From the NCBI GenBank assembly GCA_905234765.1, contig CAJOIF010000025.1, positions 1-61,078 of the forward strand: 61,078 bases of DNA, given 5' to 3'. The number at the start of each line of letters is the position of its first letter. The stretch's first letter is position 1. This document shows positions 1 through 10,157 of the stretch, piece by piece. The notes below the pieces were generated by a model, which worked only from the letters and a program-made list of their open reading frames with translations, had not been told where the DNA came from and did no database searches. This stretch comes from an uncultured Bacteroidales bacterium (GTDB taxonomy: Bacteria; Bacteroidota; Bacteroidia; Bacteroidales; F082). The position numbers and the translations under genes were made by a program.

Positions 1-1
1 C

Positions 2-2491
2 CTTTATGAACTGGCAAAAAGTACTGGCTATGTTTCCAGTGACTTTCTCATTGATACGGCTATGCAACTCTATCCGCTCGATTTATTCTCAGCATACGCC
101 ATTACGACAGCTATTCAACGATATGGGCAGAATGAGCGTTCTCTGTTTACGTTCTTGGCTTCTTTAGGAAGTATCTCAACTGATGAAAAGATATACAATC
201 TTCAGAAAGTATACGATTACGTCTATTACAGTTTCTATTCTTATTTGAAAGATGCCAATGCCGACTCAATGAGTTGGAGCTCAATGCAGATTTCCATCGA
301 AAGAGTGGAAGGACAGAGTTGGGATTCTGAGGAACAAATGCTTTATGCCATCAACATCATCAAAGCAATTGGATTGCTCAATCTTTTTGGTGTCGCTGGG
401 CTCCGATTGTCCAAAGAGTCGCTTGCGGAATATGCGACTCTCGCGATGGATATTCCAGATGCACAGAACATAATAGAAAAGTTGGAGAGCAAGAAGATTA
501 TTCGCTATGCTGCCTATAAAGACCGTGTGATGCTGTTTGAAGGTACGGATGTGGACCTTGAGGCTGAGATTCGCGAGGCAGGGTTGATGGTTTCACGACC
601 TGTTGCTTTTGTGGATGAACTAACCGTATTCTTCAATCACCGTATTTCTCCTGTGAAAGCCCATTTTTATCAAAAAGGCACACCCCGTTTCTTCGACTAC
701 AAACTGTTTGAGGAACCGACGGAATTGGTACCTAAGGGTGATACTGACGGTTATATAGAACTGATATTTTCGACAAGGAAAGATGCGCTGGAAGAGATCA
801 AGAGATTTAGCGCTGATTCTGAACATGCTTTGATTTTTGCCCTCTTCATTGATACGGACAATATTATAGATCATCTGTATAACATTAAGAAATACCACTA
901 CTTGACGGATAAGGTTATCAAGAAAGAAGACCTCGTTGCTGTCAAGGAAATTCAGAAACTGAAAGAATACGAAGAGAATCTGCTGAACAAAGCTATTAGC
1001 GACAATCTTTTTTCCTATAAGAATCGCGTGGTTTGGATATTCAAGGGTGAAGTGCGGAAGGTAGAGTCTCATCGTGATTTCAACATATTGTTGTCAAGAG
1101 TATGTGATAAGATATACAGCGAGACGCCTGTGATGAACAATGAACTGTTCAACAAGCATAAACTGAGTGGTACCATTACGGCAGCAAGAAAAAGTTATTT
1201 AACCTATCTCATTGAGCATAGTACTGAAGAGAATCTTGGATTTCCGGAAGACAAGTTTCCACCAGAAAAGACCATATACTTCTCACTGTTGAAAAATACT
1301 GGGTTACATCAAGATGGTGAGTTTGCAGATGCTCCTGCAAATGAAGGATTCTTTTCTGTCTGGACTGCTTGTGAAGATTTCCTTAAGAGTACAGAAAACA
1401 AAGCCCGTAAGATTTCAGAGCTGATAAAGATTCTTTCTACTCAGCCTTACAAACTGAAACAAGGCTTTTTGGACTTTTGGATTCCCACATACTTGTTTAT
1501 TAAGAGGCAGGACTTCGCCCTCTATGATGCATCAAAAGGCGCATTTATGCCGGAGGTGAATATGGAGTTTTTCGACTTGCTGCAAAAACATCCGCAGGAC
1601 TTCGAGGTAAAGAAGTTTGCCGTAGATGGAGTGAAGTTAGGTTTCTTTAACCAGTACCGTCGATTCATCAATCTTGGCGATGAGTTTACCATCACCAAGG
1701 ATAGCTTTATTGAGACTATTAAACCATTCCTCTTTTTCTATGCCCGATTGGATGATTACACAAAATACACCCGCAAGTTCGACCATGCGTCAACAATGAA
1801 GTTCCGCGATGTGCTGGCTAAGGCAAAAGACCCAGAAAAGGCTTTCTTTGAAGATCTACCAGAGGCTTTGGGCTTCAATCAGGAAAAGTTGAAACAAGAG
1901 GAGTTTATCCGAGAGTATGGCGTTATTATTCAGCGGGCCATCCGTGAACTACGTTCTTGTTATTCAAGATTGATTGACCGTATTGAGGAACGGTTGGTAG
2001 ATGGATTCGGCTTGCAGTCCTGCGATTACAATGAGTATGTCGTTGAAGTGCGCGAAAGGCTTGCCCATGTGAAAACCTATCTTTTGACAGACAAGCAACG
2101 CGAGTTCTACCATCACGTTATGACCGAGTATGACAATCGTACACAGTGGTACCAATCAATCTGCTATACCATCTTGGAACAACGTCTTGACTCTCTTCGT
2201 GACGAACAAGAAGACAAATTGGCAGATGATTTGGTGTATCTGTTCCGTGAGTGTGAAAAATATTCATCTATCTCGCAGCGTTTGACCGATTCAGAAACGA
2301 GTGATGCCTATTCGTTTGATATGGTGACAAATAAAGGAACCAATGTTAGAACACAGACTTATATTCTACCTGAGAAAGATAGGAGAAAGTCTGATAATCT
2401 CGAAAAAGAAATCAGCAAATTGCTTTCGGGTGACACTAATCTTGATGTATGTACTTTGCTGTCGATACTTAACAAGAAAATGAACGAATGA
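2..2491 (+). CDS. Large ATPase-like defence protein, 5' end outside window (partial)
   Basis: The reading frame is already open at base 2, ahead of the first ATG at 62, so the visible ~829 residues are the C-terminal part of a longer protein. No Walker A is visible. About 90-185 residues in there is a segment ending in LFEGTDVDLE, which resembles the winged-helix region that follows the P-loop module in large ATPases of defence islands; that comparison is from memory. The rest is charged and mostly helical, with no motif I recognise. Its stop overlaps the next start (ATGA at 2488-2491), so it is translationally coupled to the PAPS-reductase-like gene. Inference: the motor or sensor ATPase of the island. 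Exact family not identified. Confidence 0.6.
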   Translation, partial: LYELAKSTGYVSSDFLIDTAMQLYPLDLFSAYAITTAIQRYGQNERSLFTFLASLGSISTDEKIYNLQKVYDYVYYSFYSYLKDANADSMSWSSMQISIERVEGQSWDSEEQMLYAINIIKAIGLLNLFGVAGLRLSKESLAEYATLAMDIPDAQNIIEKLESKKIIRYAAYKDRVMLFEGTDVDLEAEIREAGLMVSRPVAFVDELTVFFNHRISPVKAHFYQKGTPRFFDYKLFEEPTELVPKGDTDGYIELIFSTRKDALEEIKRFSADSEHALIFALFIDTDNIIDHLYNIKKYHYLTDKVIKKEDLVAVKEIQKLKEYEENLLNKAISDNLFSYKNRVVWIFKGEVRKVESHRDFNILLSRVCDKIYSETPVMNNELFNKHKLSGTITAARKSYLTYLIEHSTEENLGFPEDKFPPEKTIYFSLLKNTGLHQDGEFADAPANEGFFSVWTACEDFLKSTENKARKISELIKILSTQPYKLKQGFLDFWIPTYLFIKRQDFALYDASKGAFMPEVNMEFFDLLQKHPQDFEVKKFAVDGVKLGFFNQYRRFINLGDEFTITKDSFIETIKPFLFFYARLDDYTKYTRKFDHASTMKFRDVLAKAKDPEKAFFEDLPEALGFNQEKLKQEEFIREYGVIIQRAIRELRSCYSRLIDRIEERLVDGFGLQSCDYNEYVVEVRERLAHVKTYLLTDKQREFYHHVMTEYDNRTQWYQSICYTILEQRLDSLRDEQEDKLADDLVYLFRECEKYSSISQRLTDSETSDAYSFDMVTNKGTNVRTQTYILPEKDRRKSDNLEKEISKLLSGDTNLDVCTLLSILNKKMNE

Positions 2492-3591
2492 CAAAGGTTA
2501 GACATATATTAGGCATATCAGGAGGAAAGGATAGTGCGGCACTCGCCATCTATCTGAAGCAGAAGTACCCGACATTGAAAATTGAGTATTACAATTCAGA
2601 TACGGGCTGCGAGTTGACTGAGACCGAGACGCTTATCAATCGATTGGAAGCCTATTTGGGAAAAATAGAAAGGCTACGTGCTGCCGAGGGTAGTCCTGAG
2701 CCAACGCCTTTCCATCATTTCCTTAAGGCTATGGGTGGATACTTACCCTCTCCACAAGCCCGTTGGTGTACTCAAAAGATGAAATTGGCAGAATTTGAAC
2801 GTTATGTTGGTGATGATTTGGCAATTTCATATGTTGGCATTAGGGGTGACGAGGACCGCGACGGCTATATTTCAAACAAGCCGAATATTCAGGCGGTTTT
2901 CCCTTTCCGTCGGAATATTTGGAGCATTGATGTGATAAACAAGGTTCTGCATAATGAGAATTTGGAACAATTGATAGCTCTGTATGACAATCTTTGCCCT
3001 GATGGAATGCTGAAAGAAGATATAATGGGGATTGTACGCAAGCCCTTGTCTAAAGCATTTTATTATTCGAAGAAGATGAACGCATTGCTTGATTATGATG
3101 TCAAGTTGTTCAATCATGTTGTGTTCGAGTACCTAAAAACAACTGATTATCCTGTAGGTAAGTTGGAAGAGTTTCCATTACTTGACAATACCGATGTACT
3201 TGTGAAAGATGATATCTTTAGGATTTTGAGGGATAGTGGCGTCGGTGTTCCTGCCTATTATGAAGAGATTCCGTTTGAGGTGGATGGTAAGACAGGAACA
3301 TACTGCCGTAGTCGTTCTGGATGTTATTTCTGCTTTTTCCAGCAAAAAATCGAATGGATTTGGCTCTATGAGCAACATCCAGACCTTTATGCTAAAGCAA
3401 TGGAATTTGAGAAAGATGGCTACACATGGAATCAAGGCGAAAGTCTTGCTGAATTGTGTAAGCCCGAACGTGTTCGACAAATCAAACTAGATATAATAAA
3501 ACGTCAAGAAGAGAATCGCAAGCAAAGAAAAGGCACGACGCTTGTTGATATTCTTGGCGATGATATAATGTGTGCAAATTGTTTTATATGA
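2488..3591 (+). CDS. PAPS reductase/DndC-like PP-loop sulfurtransferase
   Basis: A 367-residue protein. The N-terminus carries the PP-loop ISGGKDSAALAIYL (about residues 9-23), which binds ATP in the adenine nucleotide alpha-hydrolase/PAPS reductase superfamily. Further family signatures are QARWCTQKMK (about 89-98), SYVGIRGDEDRDG (about 113-125) and RSRSGCYFCFFQQ (about 275-287), with cysteines suited to an Fe-S cluster or persulfide. In phosphorothioation systems DndC and SspD use this fold to activate the DNA backbone for sulfur insertion. The neighbouring SMC-like ATPase strengthens the Dnd comparison, but no cysteine desulfurase, DndB or canonical DndE is visible. Start chosen from the ATGA overlap with the upstream gene; it ends in an ATGA overlap with the next. 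Sulfur modification of DNA is an inference. Confidence 0.8.
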   Translation: MTKVRHILGISGGKDSAALAIYLKQKYPTLKIEYYNSDTGCELTETETLINRLEAYLGKIERLRAAEGSPEPTPFHHFLKAMGGYLPSPQARWCTQKMKLAEFERYVGDDLAISYVGIRGDEDRDGYISNKPNIQAVFPFRRNIWSIDVINKVLHNENLEQLIALYDNLCPDGMLKEDIMGIVRKPLSKAFYYSKKMNALLDYDVKLFNHVVFEYLKTTDYPVGKLEEFPLLDNTDVLVKDDIFRILRDSGVGVPAYYEEIPFEVDGKTGTYCRSRSGCYFCFFQQKIEWIWLYEQHPDLYAKAMEFEKDGYTWNQGESLAELCKPERVRQIKLDIIKRQEENRKQRKGTTLVDILGDDIMCANCFI

Positions 3592-5804
3592 GTGATTTAC
3601 AGATTGTTATGGAAGGAAATCAAATTGTAAATGAGGTTGGTTTTACCGTAGATTCAGGTTTGGTGAGCCGTTTAGGTATTGAATTAGTTGGCAAAGCCGA
3701 AACAGCTGTTTCTGAGCTTATTAAGAATTCATATGATGCAGATGCAACAGAAGTTACCGTTGAGTTTTTAAATACAGATGAAAAAGGTGGAACATTAATT
3801 ATTACTGACAATGGCGTTGGGATGACAGAAGAACAATTGATTAATGGGTTTATGAGAATTTCATCAACGGAAAAAATTCATAATCCAAAATCATTGTTGT
3901 TTGGCAGAACAAGGGCTGGTAAAAAAGGTATTGGACGTTTTGCAACTCAACGACTAGGAGAACACCTAATAATAATAACTCAAGCGAGGGATTCGTATCA
4001 GCAAACGAGAATCGAAATTGATTGGAATAAGTATGTGTCCGATACGGATTTGGAATCTATAAAATTTCCTTTGAAGCGAGAATCCGTAGAATTTCAAAGA
4101 AGCGGTACGCAGTTAATAATAAGCGGGTTAAGAGAAAAATGGACAAAATCTTCGATAGAAAAGATTTTCTCCTATGTTAATTCCTTGTTCCAACCAGACT
4201 ACTTGTCAGATAGGAGTAAAGAAAGTAATATTGCTGTAATTAATGAATCTTCTTTTAAGTTTACTATTTCAAAAGATGGAGTTGCGATAAAAAACGTTAT
4301 TGAAAGTTTTTATGATAAGGCTTTGGTTGAGATTGAAGGATATGTTGGGAATAACCACGAAGGAATAGTTGCTATAACTAAAATTAATATAAAGGATAGT
4401 ATAGATGATGCAATACTTCCTGTTACGTATAAAGACAATGGAGAGGAAATAACTTCGTTCCCTTTGTTGCAAAATGTCAGATTCAAAGCATATTACTTTA
4501 TTTATGACAGAACAGAATATTATAAAGACAACATAACGAAGAAGGAATTAGATTCAATAAAAAATCTGGCTAACACCGCAAGTGGCATCAAATTGTATCG
4601 TAATGGATTTAGAGTATTACCTTTTGGCGAGCCAAGTGATGATTGGATAAAGATAAATCAAAGATGGGCTAGCGATAGCGGTAAAACTAATATTCCGTTT
4701 AGAACGAATAGTTTATTTGGTTTTGTAGAATTATTAGATAATTCGGAAAAGAATATTTTTGAAGAAACATCAAGTAGAGAAGGTTTAATTGAGAATGAAG
4801 CATATATTCAATTAATTCAATTTGTTTACAATGCGATGAAAATCGCAAGAAATAATATTGGAGAAAGAATATTTCAATTGAGAAAAGCAAAATTGAGTAA
4901 TGATAATGGTGATGTTACTCAATATTCAGAGGCAAAAGAGACAACGATAAAAGAGGTTGTGGATTCCATCAAAACAACTATAAATACAGAAATTGAAACA
5001 AATCAAGCATATAGCAAGGAAGAAAAAGAAACTAAAATAAAAGAACTGGCATATAGTTTCGATCAGTTGTATGATTTGATTGATGAAAATGAGATGTTAC
5101 GTGTATTGGCAGGATTAGGTTTGATATTAGGAGAATATGTTCATGAAATTAAACAGAATAAAGCAGCAATTAATAGTTTAATATATAGCGTTCAACAACA
5201 AGACGAAAGTTTTTTTGAATCAATTAACGAATTGAAAAGTTGTATACAAGAATTATTCGGTTACAATAACTATTTTTCTACCACAATATCTCAAAATACA
5301 AATAGAGAAATTATGCCCATCAATTTAAGAGCGGTAGTGAATAGTTTTAAGAAAATGATGTCAGGAGATTTAAAGAATAATAGAATTGAATTGGAACCAT
5401 TGTTTTCAGACGGCTTATTAGAGACAATCCCAATGCACCCATCAATTTGGACAACAATCTTACAGAATTTATACTCGAATTCCAAAAAAGCAATCAAACG
5501 AAGACATATTGAAGGCAAAATATTAATTGAGGTTTTTGAACAAGAAAACAAAATTGTTTTTCGTTTTAATGATAATGGTTGCGGAATAGAAGAAGGTAAC
5601 AAGGACAGAGTTTTCAACGCGTTCTATTCAACAACGACTTCGGATAGTTTTAATGCAACTAACGAGGAACAATTAATTGGGACTGGTTTAGGTCTTAAAA
5701 TTGTGAAAGATTTGATAGTATCAAACAAGGGCACGATAGAGGTTGTTAATCCGAAAGAAGGGTATGCCACGTGTTTTGAAATCAAAATTGACAAAAATCA
5801 ATAA
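3588..5804 (+). CDS. Double GHKL ATPase: MORC/Hsp90-like N-terminus plus histidine-kinase-like C-terminus
   Basis: A 738-residue protein. N-terminal GHKL ATPase: N-box SELIKNSYDAD (E43, N47, D50), G1 box DNGVGM (74-79) and the lid GKKGIGRFA near 115. A second GHKL module sits at the C-terminus: N-box-like NLYSNSKKAI (about 625), DNGCGIEEG (about 660) and GTGLGLKIVKDL (about 698-709), the arrangement of histidine kinases. Between them GEYVHEIKQ places H519 where a dimerisation/phosphoacceptor histidine would be. No membrane segment, so cytosolic. ATG 3588 is preferred over the in-frame ATG at 3570 because it overlaps the upstream stop as ATGA. A receiver protein follows after 3 nt, so a phosphorelay pair is likely. 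The gene is far more AT-rich than its flanks, suggesting a separately acquired cassette. Confidence 0.8.
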   Translation: MSDLQIVMEGNQIVNEVGFTVDSGLVSRLGIELVGKAETAVSELIKNSYDADATEVTVEFLNTDEKGGTLIITDNGVGMTEEQLINGFMRISSTEKIHNPKSLLFGRTRAGKKGIGRFATQRLGEHLIIITQARDSYQQTRIEIDWNKYVSDTDLESIKFPLKRESVEFQRSGTQLIISGLREKWTKSSIEKIFSYVNSLFQPDYLSDRSKESNIAVINESSFKFTISKDGVAIKNVIESFYDKALVEIEGYVGNNHEGIVAITKINIKDSIDDAILPVTYKDNGEEITSFPLLQNVRFKAYYFIYDRTEYYKDNITKKELDSIKNLANTASGIKLYRNGFRVLPFGEPSDDWIKINQRWASDSGKTNIPFRTNSLFGFVELLDNSEKNIFEETSSREGLIENEAYIQLIQFVYNAMKIARNNIGERIFQLRKAKLSNDNGDVTQYSEAKETTIKEVVDSIKTTINTEIETNQAYSKEEKETKIKELAYSFDQLYDLIDENEMLRVLAGLGLILGEYVHEIKQNKAAINSLIYSVQQQDESFFESINELKSCIQELFGYNNYFSTTISQNTNREIMPINLRAVVNSFKKMMSGDLKNNRIELEPLFSDGLLETIPMHPSIWTTILQNLYSNSKKAIKRRHIEGKILIEVFEQENKIVFRFNDNGCGIEEGNKDRVFNAFYSTTTSDSFNATNEEQLIGTGLGLKIVKDLIVSNKGTIEVVNPKEGYATCFEIKIDKNQ

Positions 5805-5807
5805 GCT

Positions 5808-6908
5808 ATGATTACATATTTATACATTGATGATGACTATGAAAACGCAAAGCGTTTGTCTATGCAATTCAAAAGAAAAGGTAAATTAGATTGTGTACCA
5901 AAAAAGTGTGAAACAGATTTTAATGAACAAATCTCCGATATAATAGATTCAACCTATTCGGGTTTAATTATGGATCTGAGATTAGATGATAAAGCCGATG
6001 ATTCTGGTGTATATGCGCCATATCGCGGAACCACATTGGCGCAACAAATTAGAACATGCCAAAAAGAAGGTAATCTGAAAAGTTTTCCGCTGGTATTGTT
6101 TTCGGCTAATGACAAATTGAAAGAGTCAATGGGAATCTCGGACTATAATCTTTTCGATTATTGCATCAGCAAAGATGATAATGACAATGAAGTCAAAATA
6201 GAAGAATACCAATTAAAACTTATTGCTATTGCAAATGCATATCAGCAGTTGGACTCGAAATTTTTGCTGGATATGTTTGATATTGACCAATCGCTTTTGG
6301 ATGAACGTTTTGTTTACGAATTGAAAGTGCTTAGCAAACAACCTAAAAATGTTATTGTTAAATTTCTGATAACCCAAGTATTAGAGAAACAAGGCATCTT
6401 GATTAACGAAGATGTATTATTTGCAAGATTGGGGATTGATAAATCATCAACTTCTGAAGATACTATCAAGAGGATTAAAAATAAACTAATTAAGATAAAA
6501 TACAAAAATATTCTTTCAGAAGGATGGGAACGTTGGTGGGCTCCTAAATTGGAGAAATTGTGGGAAGATGAAATTGATGAAGGTACATATTTGCGTGCTG
6601 CTTCTGCAACATATCGTGTGGAAAAGTTCTCTCAGTTTTTCAATATCGATAACTTGAAAGTCCAAAGCAAAATAGGAATGGCCAATAGTGATAGATTTTG
6701 GACTGTATGTAAGGACAGCAACAAACCCCTTGATCCTGTTGATGGTTTTCTTATTCAAGGTCAAGATGCATTTTATCCTTGGCAGGAAAAAGAATATGTT
6801 TCCAAGTATTATGCTAAATATAGTGAAAATAAAGATGTTTGGATAGATGTTGCTCCGATTGAAAAAGACCGATACAATAACCTTCTTAAACAATCAGACA
6901 ATGGATAA
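5808..6908 (+). CDS. Receiver-domain protein, partner of the double GHKL ATPase
   Basis: A 366-residue protein. Residues 1-125 read as a receiver domain: acidic cluster IDDD (D8-D10), phosphoacceptor in LIMDLRLDD (D56), switch serine in LVLFSAND (S99) and conserved lysine in CISKDD (K122). The loop after D56 is longer than in typical receivers. No HTH output domain is visible. The remaining ~240 residues include WERWWAPKLEKLWEDE (about 238-253) and look mostly helical; I do not recognise the fold. It starts 3 nt after the kinase-like gene and overlaps the next gene by 8 nt. Inferred role: phosphorylation-controlled effector or adaptor rather than a transcription factor. Confidence 0.72.
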   Translation: MITYLYIDDDYENAKRLSMQFKRKGKLDCVPKKCETDFNEQISDIIDSTYSGLIMDLRLDDKADDSGVYAPYRGTTLAQQIRTCQKEGNLKSFPLVLFSANDKLKESMGISDYNLFDYCISKDDNDNEVKIEEYQLKLIAIANAYQQLDSKFLLDMFDIDQSLLDERFVYELKVLSKQPKNVIVKFLITQVLEKQGILINEDVLFARLGIDKSSTSEDTIKRIKNKLIKIKYKNILSEGWERWWAPKLEKLWEDEIDEGTYLRAASATYRVEKFSQFFNIDNLKVQSKIGMANSDRFWTVCKDSNKPLDPVDGFLIQGQDAFYPWQEKEYVSKYYAKYSENKDVWIDVAPIEKDRYNNLLKQSDNG

Positions 6909-7617
6909 GAAAGAACTTATCAGATCGATTCAAAAGATTATTGATATTTTGGTCGAAAAAGAATACGTTAAAGATCCGAGTCCTGTATCAAGATTAAATT
7001 GTACAAATACGGGTTGCGCATTTGATGCATTGGAGTTTTCAATCAACAAAAATATTCCTGCACATTTGAATCACAATTGTAATAGTTTGAGAATAGTTTT
7101 AGGTGCTTCTATTACAGATAATAGCAATAAAAGTTCGAATCCTTTTTTTGACTATAACTATCAATTCAACGTATCTATATTGGGGGACGAAATAAATGGA
7201 CGAACTGTAATCAATTGTTTCCATATTGATTATGATGATGGAAGTAAATCCTCGAACATTCACCCTTTGTATCATTTGACATTTGGGGGAATGGGATTGG
7301 ATGGTTATAAAGTAGGTGATTTTTTAAATATACCTTCTCCTCGATTTCCAATATTACCGATGGATGTGATATTGATTATTGATTTTATTTTGTCTAATTT
7401 TTTGGATAAAAAAGACTATGCCAATGTTACAACAAATTCAATTTATTATGAGGAATTGCGAAAATCACAAACTAATTATTGGAAACCATATTTTCAAAAC
7501 ATTGGAATAAAATGGGCGAATACTATCAATTTGAAAGGGAAAGATATATTGGCTTTTGAGGCAATGTACAACGACTCTGGTTTTAGGAAACGTATATTGC
7601 CAACATTGATAGAATAA
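6901..7617 (+). CDS. Unrecognised 238-residue protein of the defence operon
   Basis: Start at ATG 6901 overlaps the receiver gene's stop by 8 nt; an upstream in-frame ATG at 6847 would give a much longer overlap and is less likely. The most distinctive stretch is HPLYHLTFGG, followed about 20 residues later by IPSPRFPILPMDVILIIDF. The spacing of His, Gly, Pro-Arg and hydrophobic residues suggests a conserved core, but I cannot assign a family. There is no signal peptide and no membrane segment. Two cysteines near the N-terminus (NCTNTGCAF) could bind metal. It shares the strong AT bias of the two preceding genes, so the three probably travelled together. Function unknown. Confidence 0.6.
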   Translation: MDKKELIRSIQKIIDILVEKEYVKDPSPVSRLNCTNTGCAFDALEFSINKNIPAHLNHNCNSLRIVLGASITDNSNKSSNPFFDYNYQFNVSILGDEINGRTVINCFHIDYDDGSKSSNIHPLYHLTFGGMGLDGYKVGDFLNIPSPRFPILPMDVILIIDFILSNFLDKKDYANVTTNSIYYEELRKSQTNYWKPYFQNIGIKWANTINLKGKDILAFEAMYNDSGFRKRILPTLIE

Positions 7618-7619
7618 TT

Positions 7620-9921
7620 ATGCTAAAAGAAATCCCATATCCGCCACATCGCCGCTACAAATCGCGCACCCAATGGGAGCCAGTAGGCTTCTTTTCGGAG
7701 TGCTTGTGTAATGCCACCCAGTTCGATTTGATGTTGGGCTTTTTCTCATCATCAGCAATCAATGTGCTGGCTGATGGGTTTGCATCTTTTTTATATAACG
7801 GAGGTCGAATGAAGTTGATTATTAACGACATTTTGACCGAACAAGACAAAGCAGCTTTTGCCAATGGAACATTAGACAACCTGCCATTTTTCGACCTCAC
7901 CAATTTAGAAAAGTTAAAATCCACTCTCTCGGAACGTGACGCACATTTCTTTGAATGTCTTTCTTGGCTCATTCGAAATAACAAACTTGAAGTGAAAATA
8001 GTGGCGCCCAAAGAAGGCATTGGCATTTCACACACAAAAACTGGTATTTTTGGCGACGGAGAGGACTATGTGGCGTTTGATGGTTCATGCAACTTCTCTC
8101 GGACGGCTTTGGTTGATAACATTGAGAGCCTTACCGTGTCATGTGAATGGGATGGAAACATTGAGGCTGAAAAGGCAAGAGACATCAAAGAAGACTTTGA
8201 AACAGTTTTCAACGGAAAAGATGAAACGATTGTTTATAAGGCGACAGAGCAAGTGAGGACACAACTCATAGACGGATTCAAGGACAAATCTTTAACCGCT
8301 TTGCTTGAAGACGAATACAAGTTGATTGAACGTCACACCAAAGAGAAAGATTTGCCATCCTCTGTGAAGCATGCACTGGAAAAAGCCAGGCAAAGAGTTT
8401 CTGCGGCCATTGACAAATTGAAAGAAGAAAAAATAGAGAAGAGAGAAGTCGTTATAACACAAGAAATTGAGCCTTGTTTTCCATATCCAACTGGTCCAAG
8501 AGATTATCAAAATCAAGCCTTTGAAAACTGGAAAGCCAATAACCAAAAAGGTCTTTTTGCTATGGCAACCGGAACGGGAAAGACTATTACTTCGTTGAAC
8601 TGCCTGTTGGAGATATACAAACGGAATGGTTATTATAAGGCTATCATTCTTGTGCCTACCATCACCCTTGTAAATCAATGGGAACAGGAATGTGAAAAGT
8701 TCCATTTCTCCAATGTCATCAAGGTATACTCCAAAAACTCTGAATGGCGTTCAAGGATAGAACGTCTTCAAATGGCTGAGGAGTACAAAAAAGCAAAAGA
8801 GTCATCGCAAAACTTTATCATCATTTCCACATACGCATCTTTCACAAGGGGTAATGTCTTTGATATTCTAAATGGTTTTGAAAAGTCAAAAGTCTTGTTG
8901 ATTGCCGATGAAGCTCACAATATGGGTTCGCCAACGATTATGAAACGCATAGGCGACATCAAGTATCTGCGCCGCATAGGACTATCGGCAACTCCAGAAC
9001 GGCAGTTTGATGATGACACAAACAGGAAGCTGTTTAGATTCTTTGGTGCTGAGAAACAATATACATACGAGTATTCAATGGAAGAAGCCATCGAGAATGG
9101 CGTTCTTTGCCGTTACTTCTACTATCCTCACCTTGTTAGATTGACTGATGATGAGTTTGAGAAATATGTGGAACTGTCATTGAAGATTTCAAAGTATTTC
9201 AATTTCAATACATGCTCGTTTGACAACAAAGATGAAATTTTGATGAGCATGTTGTTGGCTCGTAAGCGCATCGTTCATAAGGCTGCCAACAAATTAACGG
9301 CATTCAATCAAATCATCAATGAACGATACCAGAAGAAAGGTAACCTAAAATACTCTCTTGTCTATGTTCCTGAAGGGACAAAGCCCGATTACATTGCCGA
9401 TTCGGATGTTTTCGATAGTACAGACCAAGTGGCCGACGATATTGTTTCTGACCGCTTGATTGACGATTATACGGAATCGGTGATGAAATTGGACAAGTAT
9501 ATCACGGTTAAAAAGTTTGTCTCAGGACAGAAAGACAGGGATAAGGTCTTGAGTGATTTTGCTTCAGGTAAATTGCAGGTGTTGACTTCAATGAAATGCC
9601 TTGATGAAGGTGTTGATGTTCCAAGAAGCGAATTGGCCATCTTTTGTGCAAGCACGGGCAACCCACGACAATTCATCCAACGTAGAGGTCGTATCTTGCG
9701 AAAGCACCCAGACAAATTCAATACACGACCTTGTTGTCGCTCCCGAAGTGAATCCAGGTTCTGACAGTTTCAGGATGGAAAGGGCTTTGCTGAAAGGAGA
9801 GCTTATGCGAGTAAAAAATTTCTCGTTACTGTCAGAAAACCCGTCTTTTTCCCAAATTGAATTGAAATCTGTCATGGAACATTACGGTTTGAATATGTAT
9901 AATAATGATCATATAATATGA
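7620..9921 (+). pseudogene. PLD-nuclease/DEAH-box helicase, frameshifted near its 3' end
   Basis: The N-terminal ~200 residues form a phospholipase-D-like module with SHTKTGIFGDGED and DGSCNFS (HxK plus GSxN). A superfamily 2 helicase follows: Walker A ATGTGKT (about 320), DEAH box IADEAH, SATPER and motif VI QRRGRILRKH. After RKHPDKF the frame breaks near 9720: one base lies between TTC and ATA, and the protein resumes in the +1 frame as IHDLVVAPEVN to a stop at 9921. This equals a net gain of 1 or loss of 2 (mod 3) bases. The downstream frame keeps a coherent tail and an ATGA overlap with the next gene, so the lesion is recent or an assembly error. Likely role in the intact form: nucleic-acid translocation plus cleavage. 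Confidence 0.8.
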
Positions 9922-10157
9922 CACAGAAAGACAAAATGTTACAAATGGTCTTGGACGACCCCAAGCTACAAGAACTATACGAATACACCCGAAAAGACTA
10001 TGACGAAGGTGTATATGAAGCGATTAACTCAAGCAATGCAATCGTTTCAGCCGTCGCCAAAATCATCGTTGAGTTGAATGGCTCTGATGACCCAAGCGAA
10101 CAAAAGCGCGTGTATCAAACTATTTTCAAATATCTAAATGACAATTTGTTAGCATGA
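9918..10157 (+). CDS. Small unrecognised acidic protein (79 aa)
   Basis: Short, acidic and apparently all-helical, with no recognised motif, signal peptide or membrane segment. It is probably real: it overlaps the restored helicase frame by ATGA at 9918-9921 and the SMC-like gene by ATGA at 10154-10157, so three genes are translationally coupled. By position it could be an adaptor between helicase and SMC-like ATPase. Size and context are loosely like the small accessory subunits of Dnd-type operons, but I see no sequence basis to call it DndE. Confidence 0.6.
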   Translation: MTQKDKMLQMVLDDPKLQELYEYTRKDYDEGVYEAINSSNAIVSAVAKIIVELNGSDDPSEQKRVYQTIFKYLNDNLLA

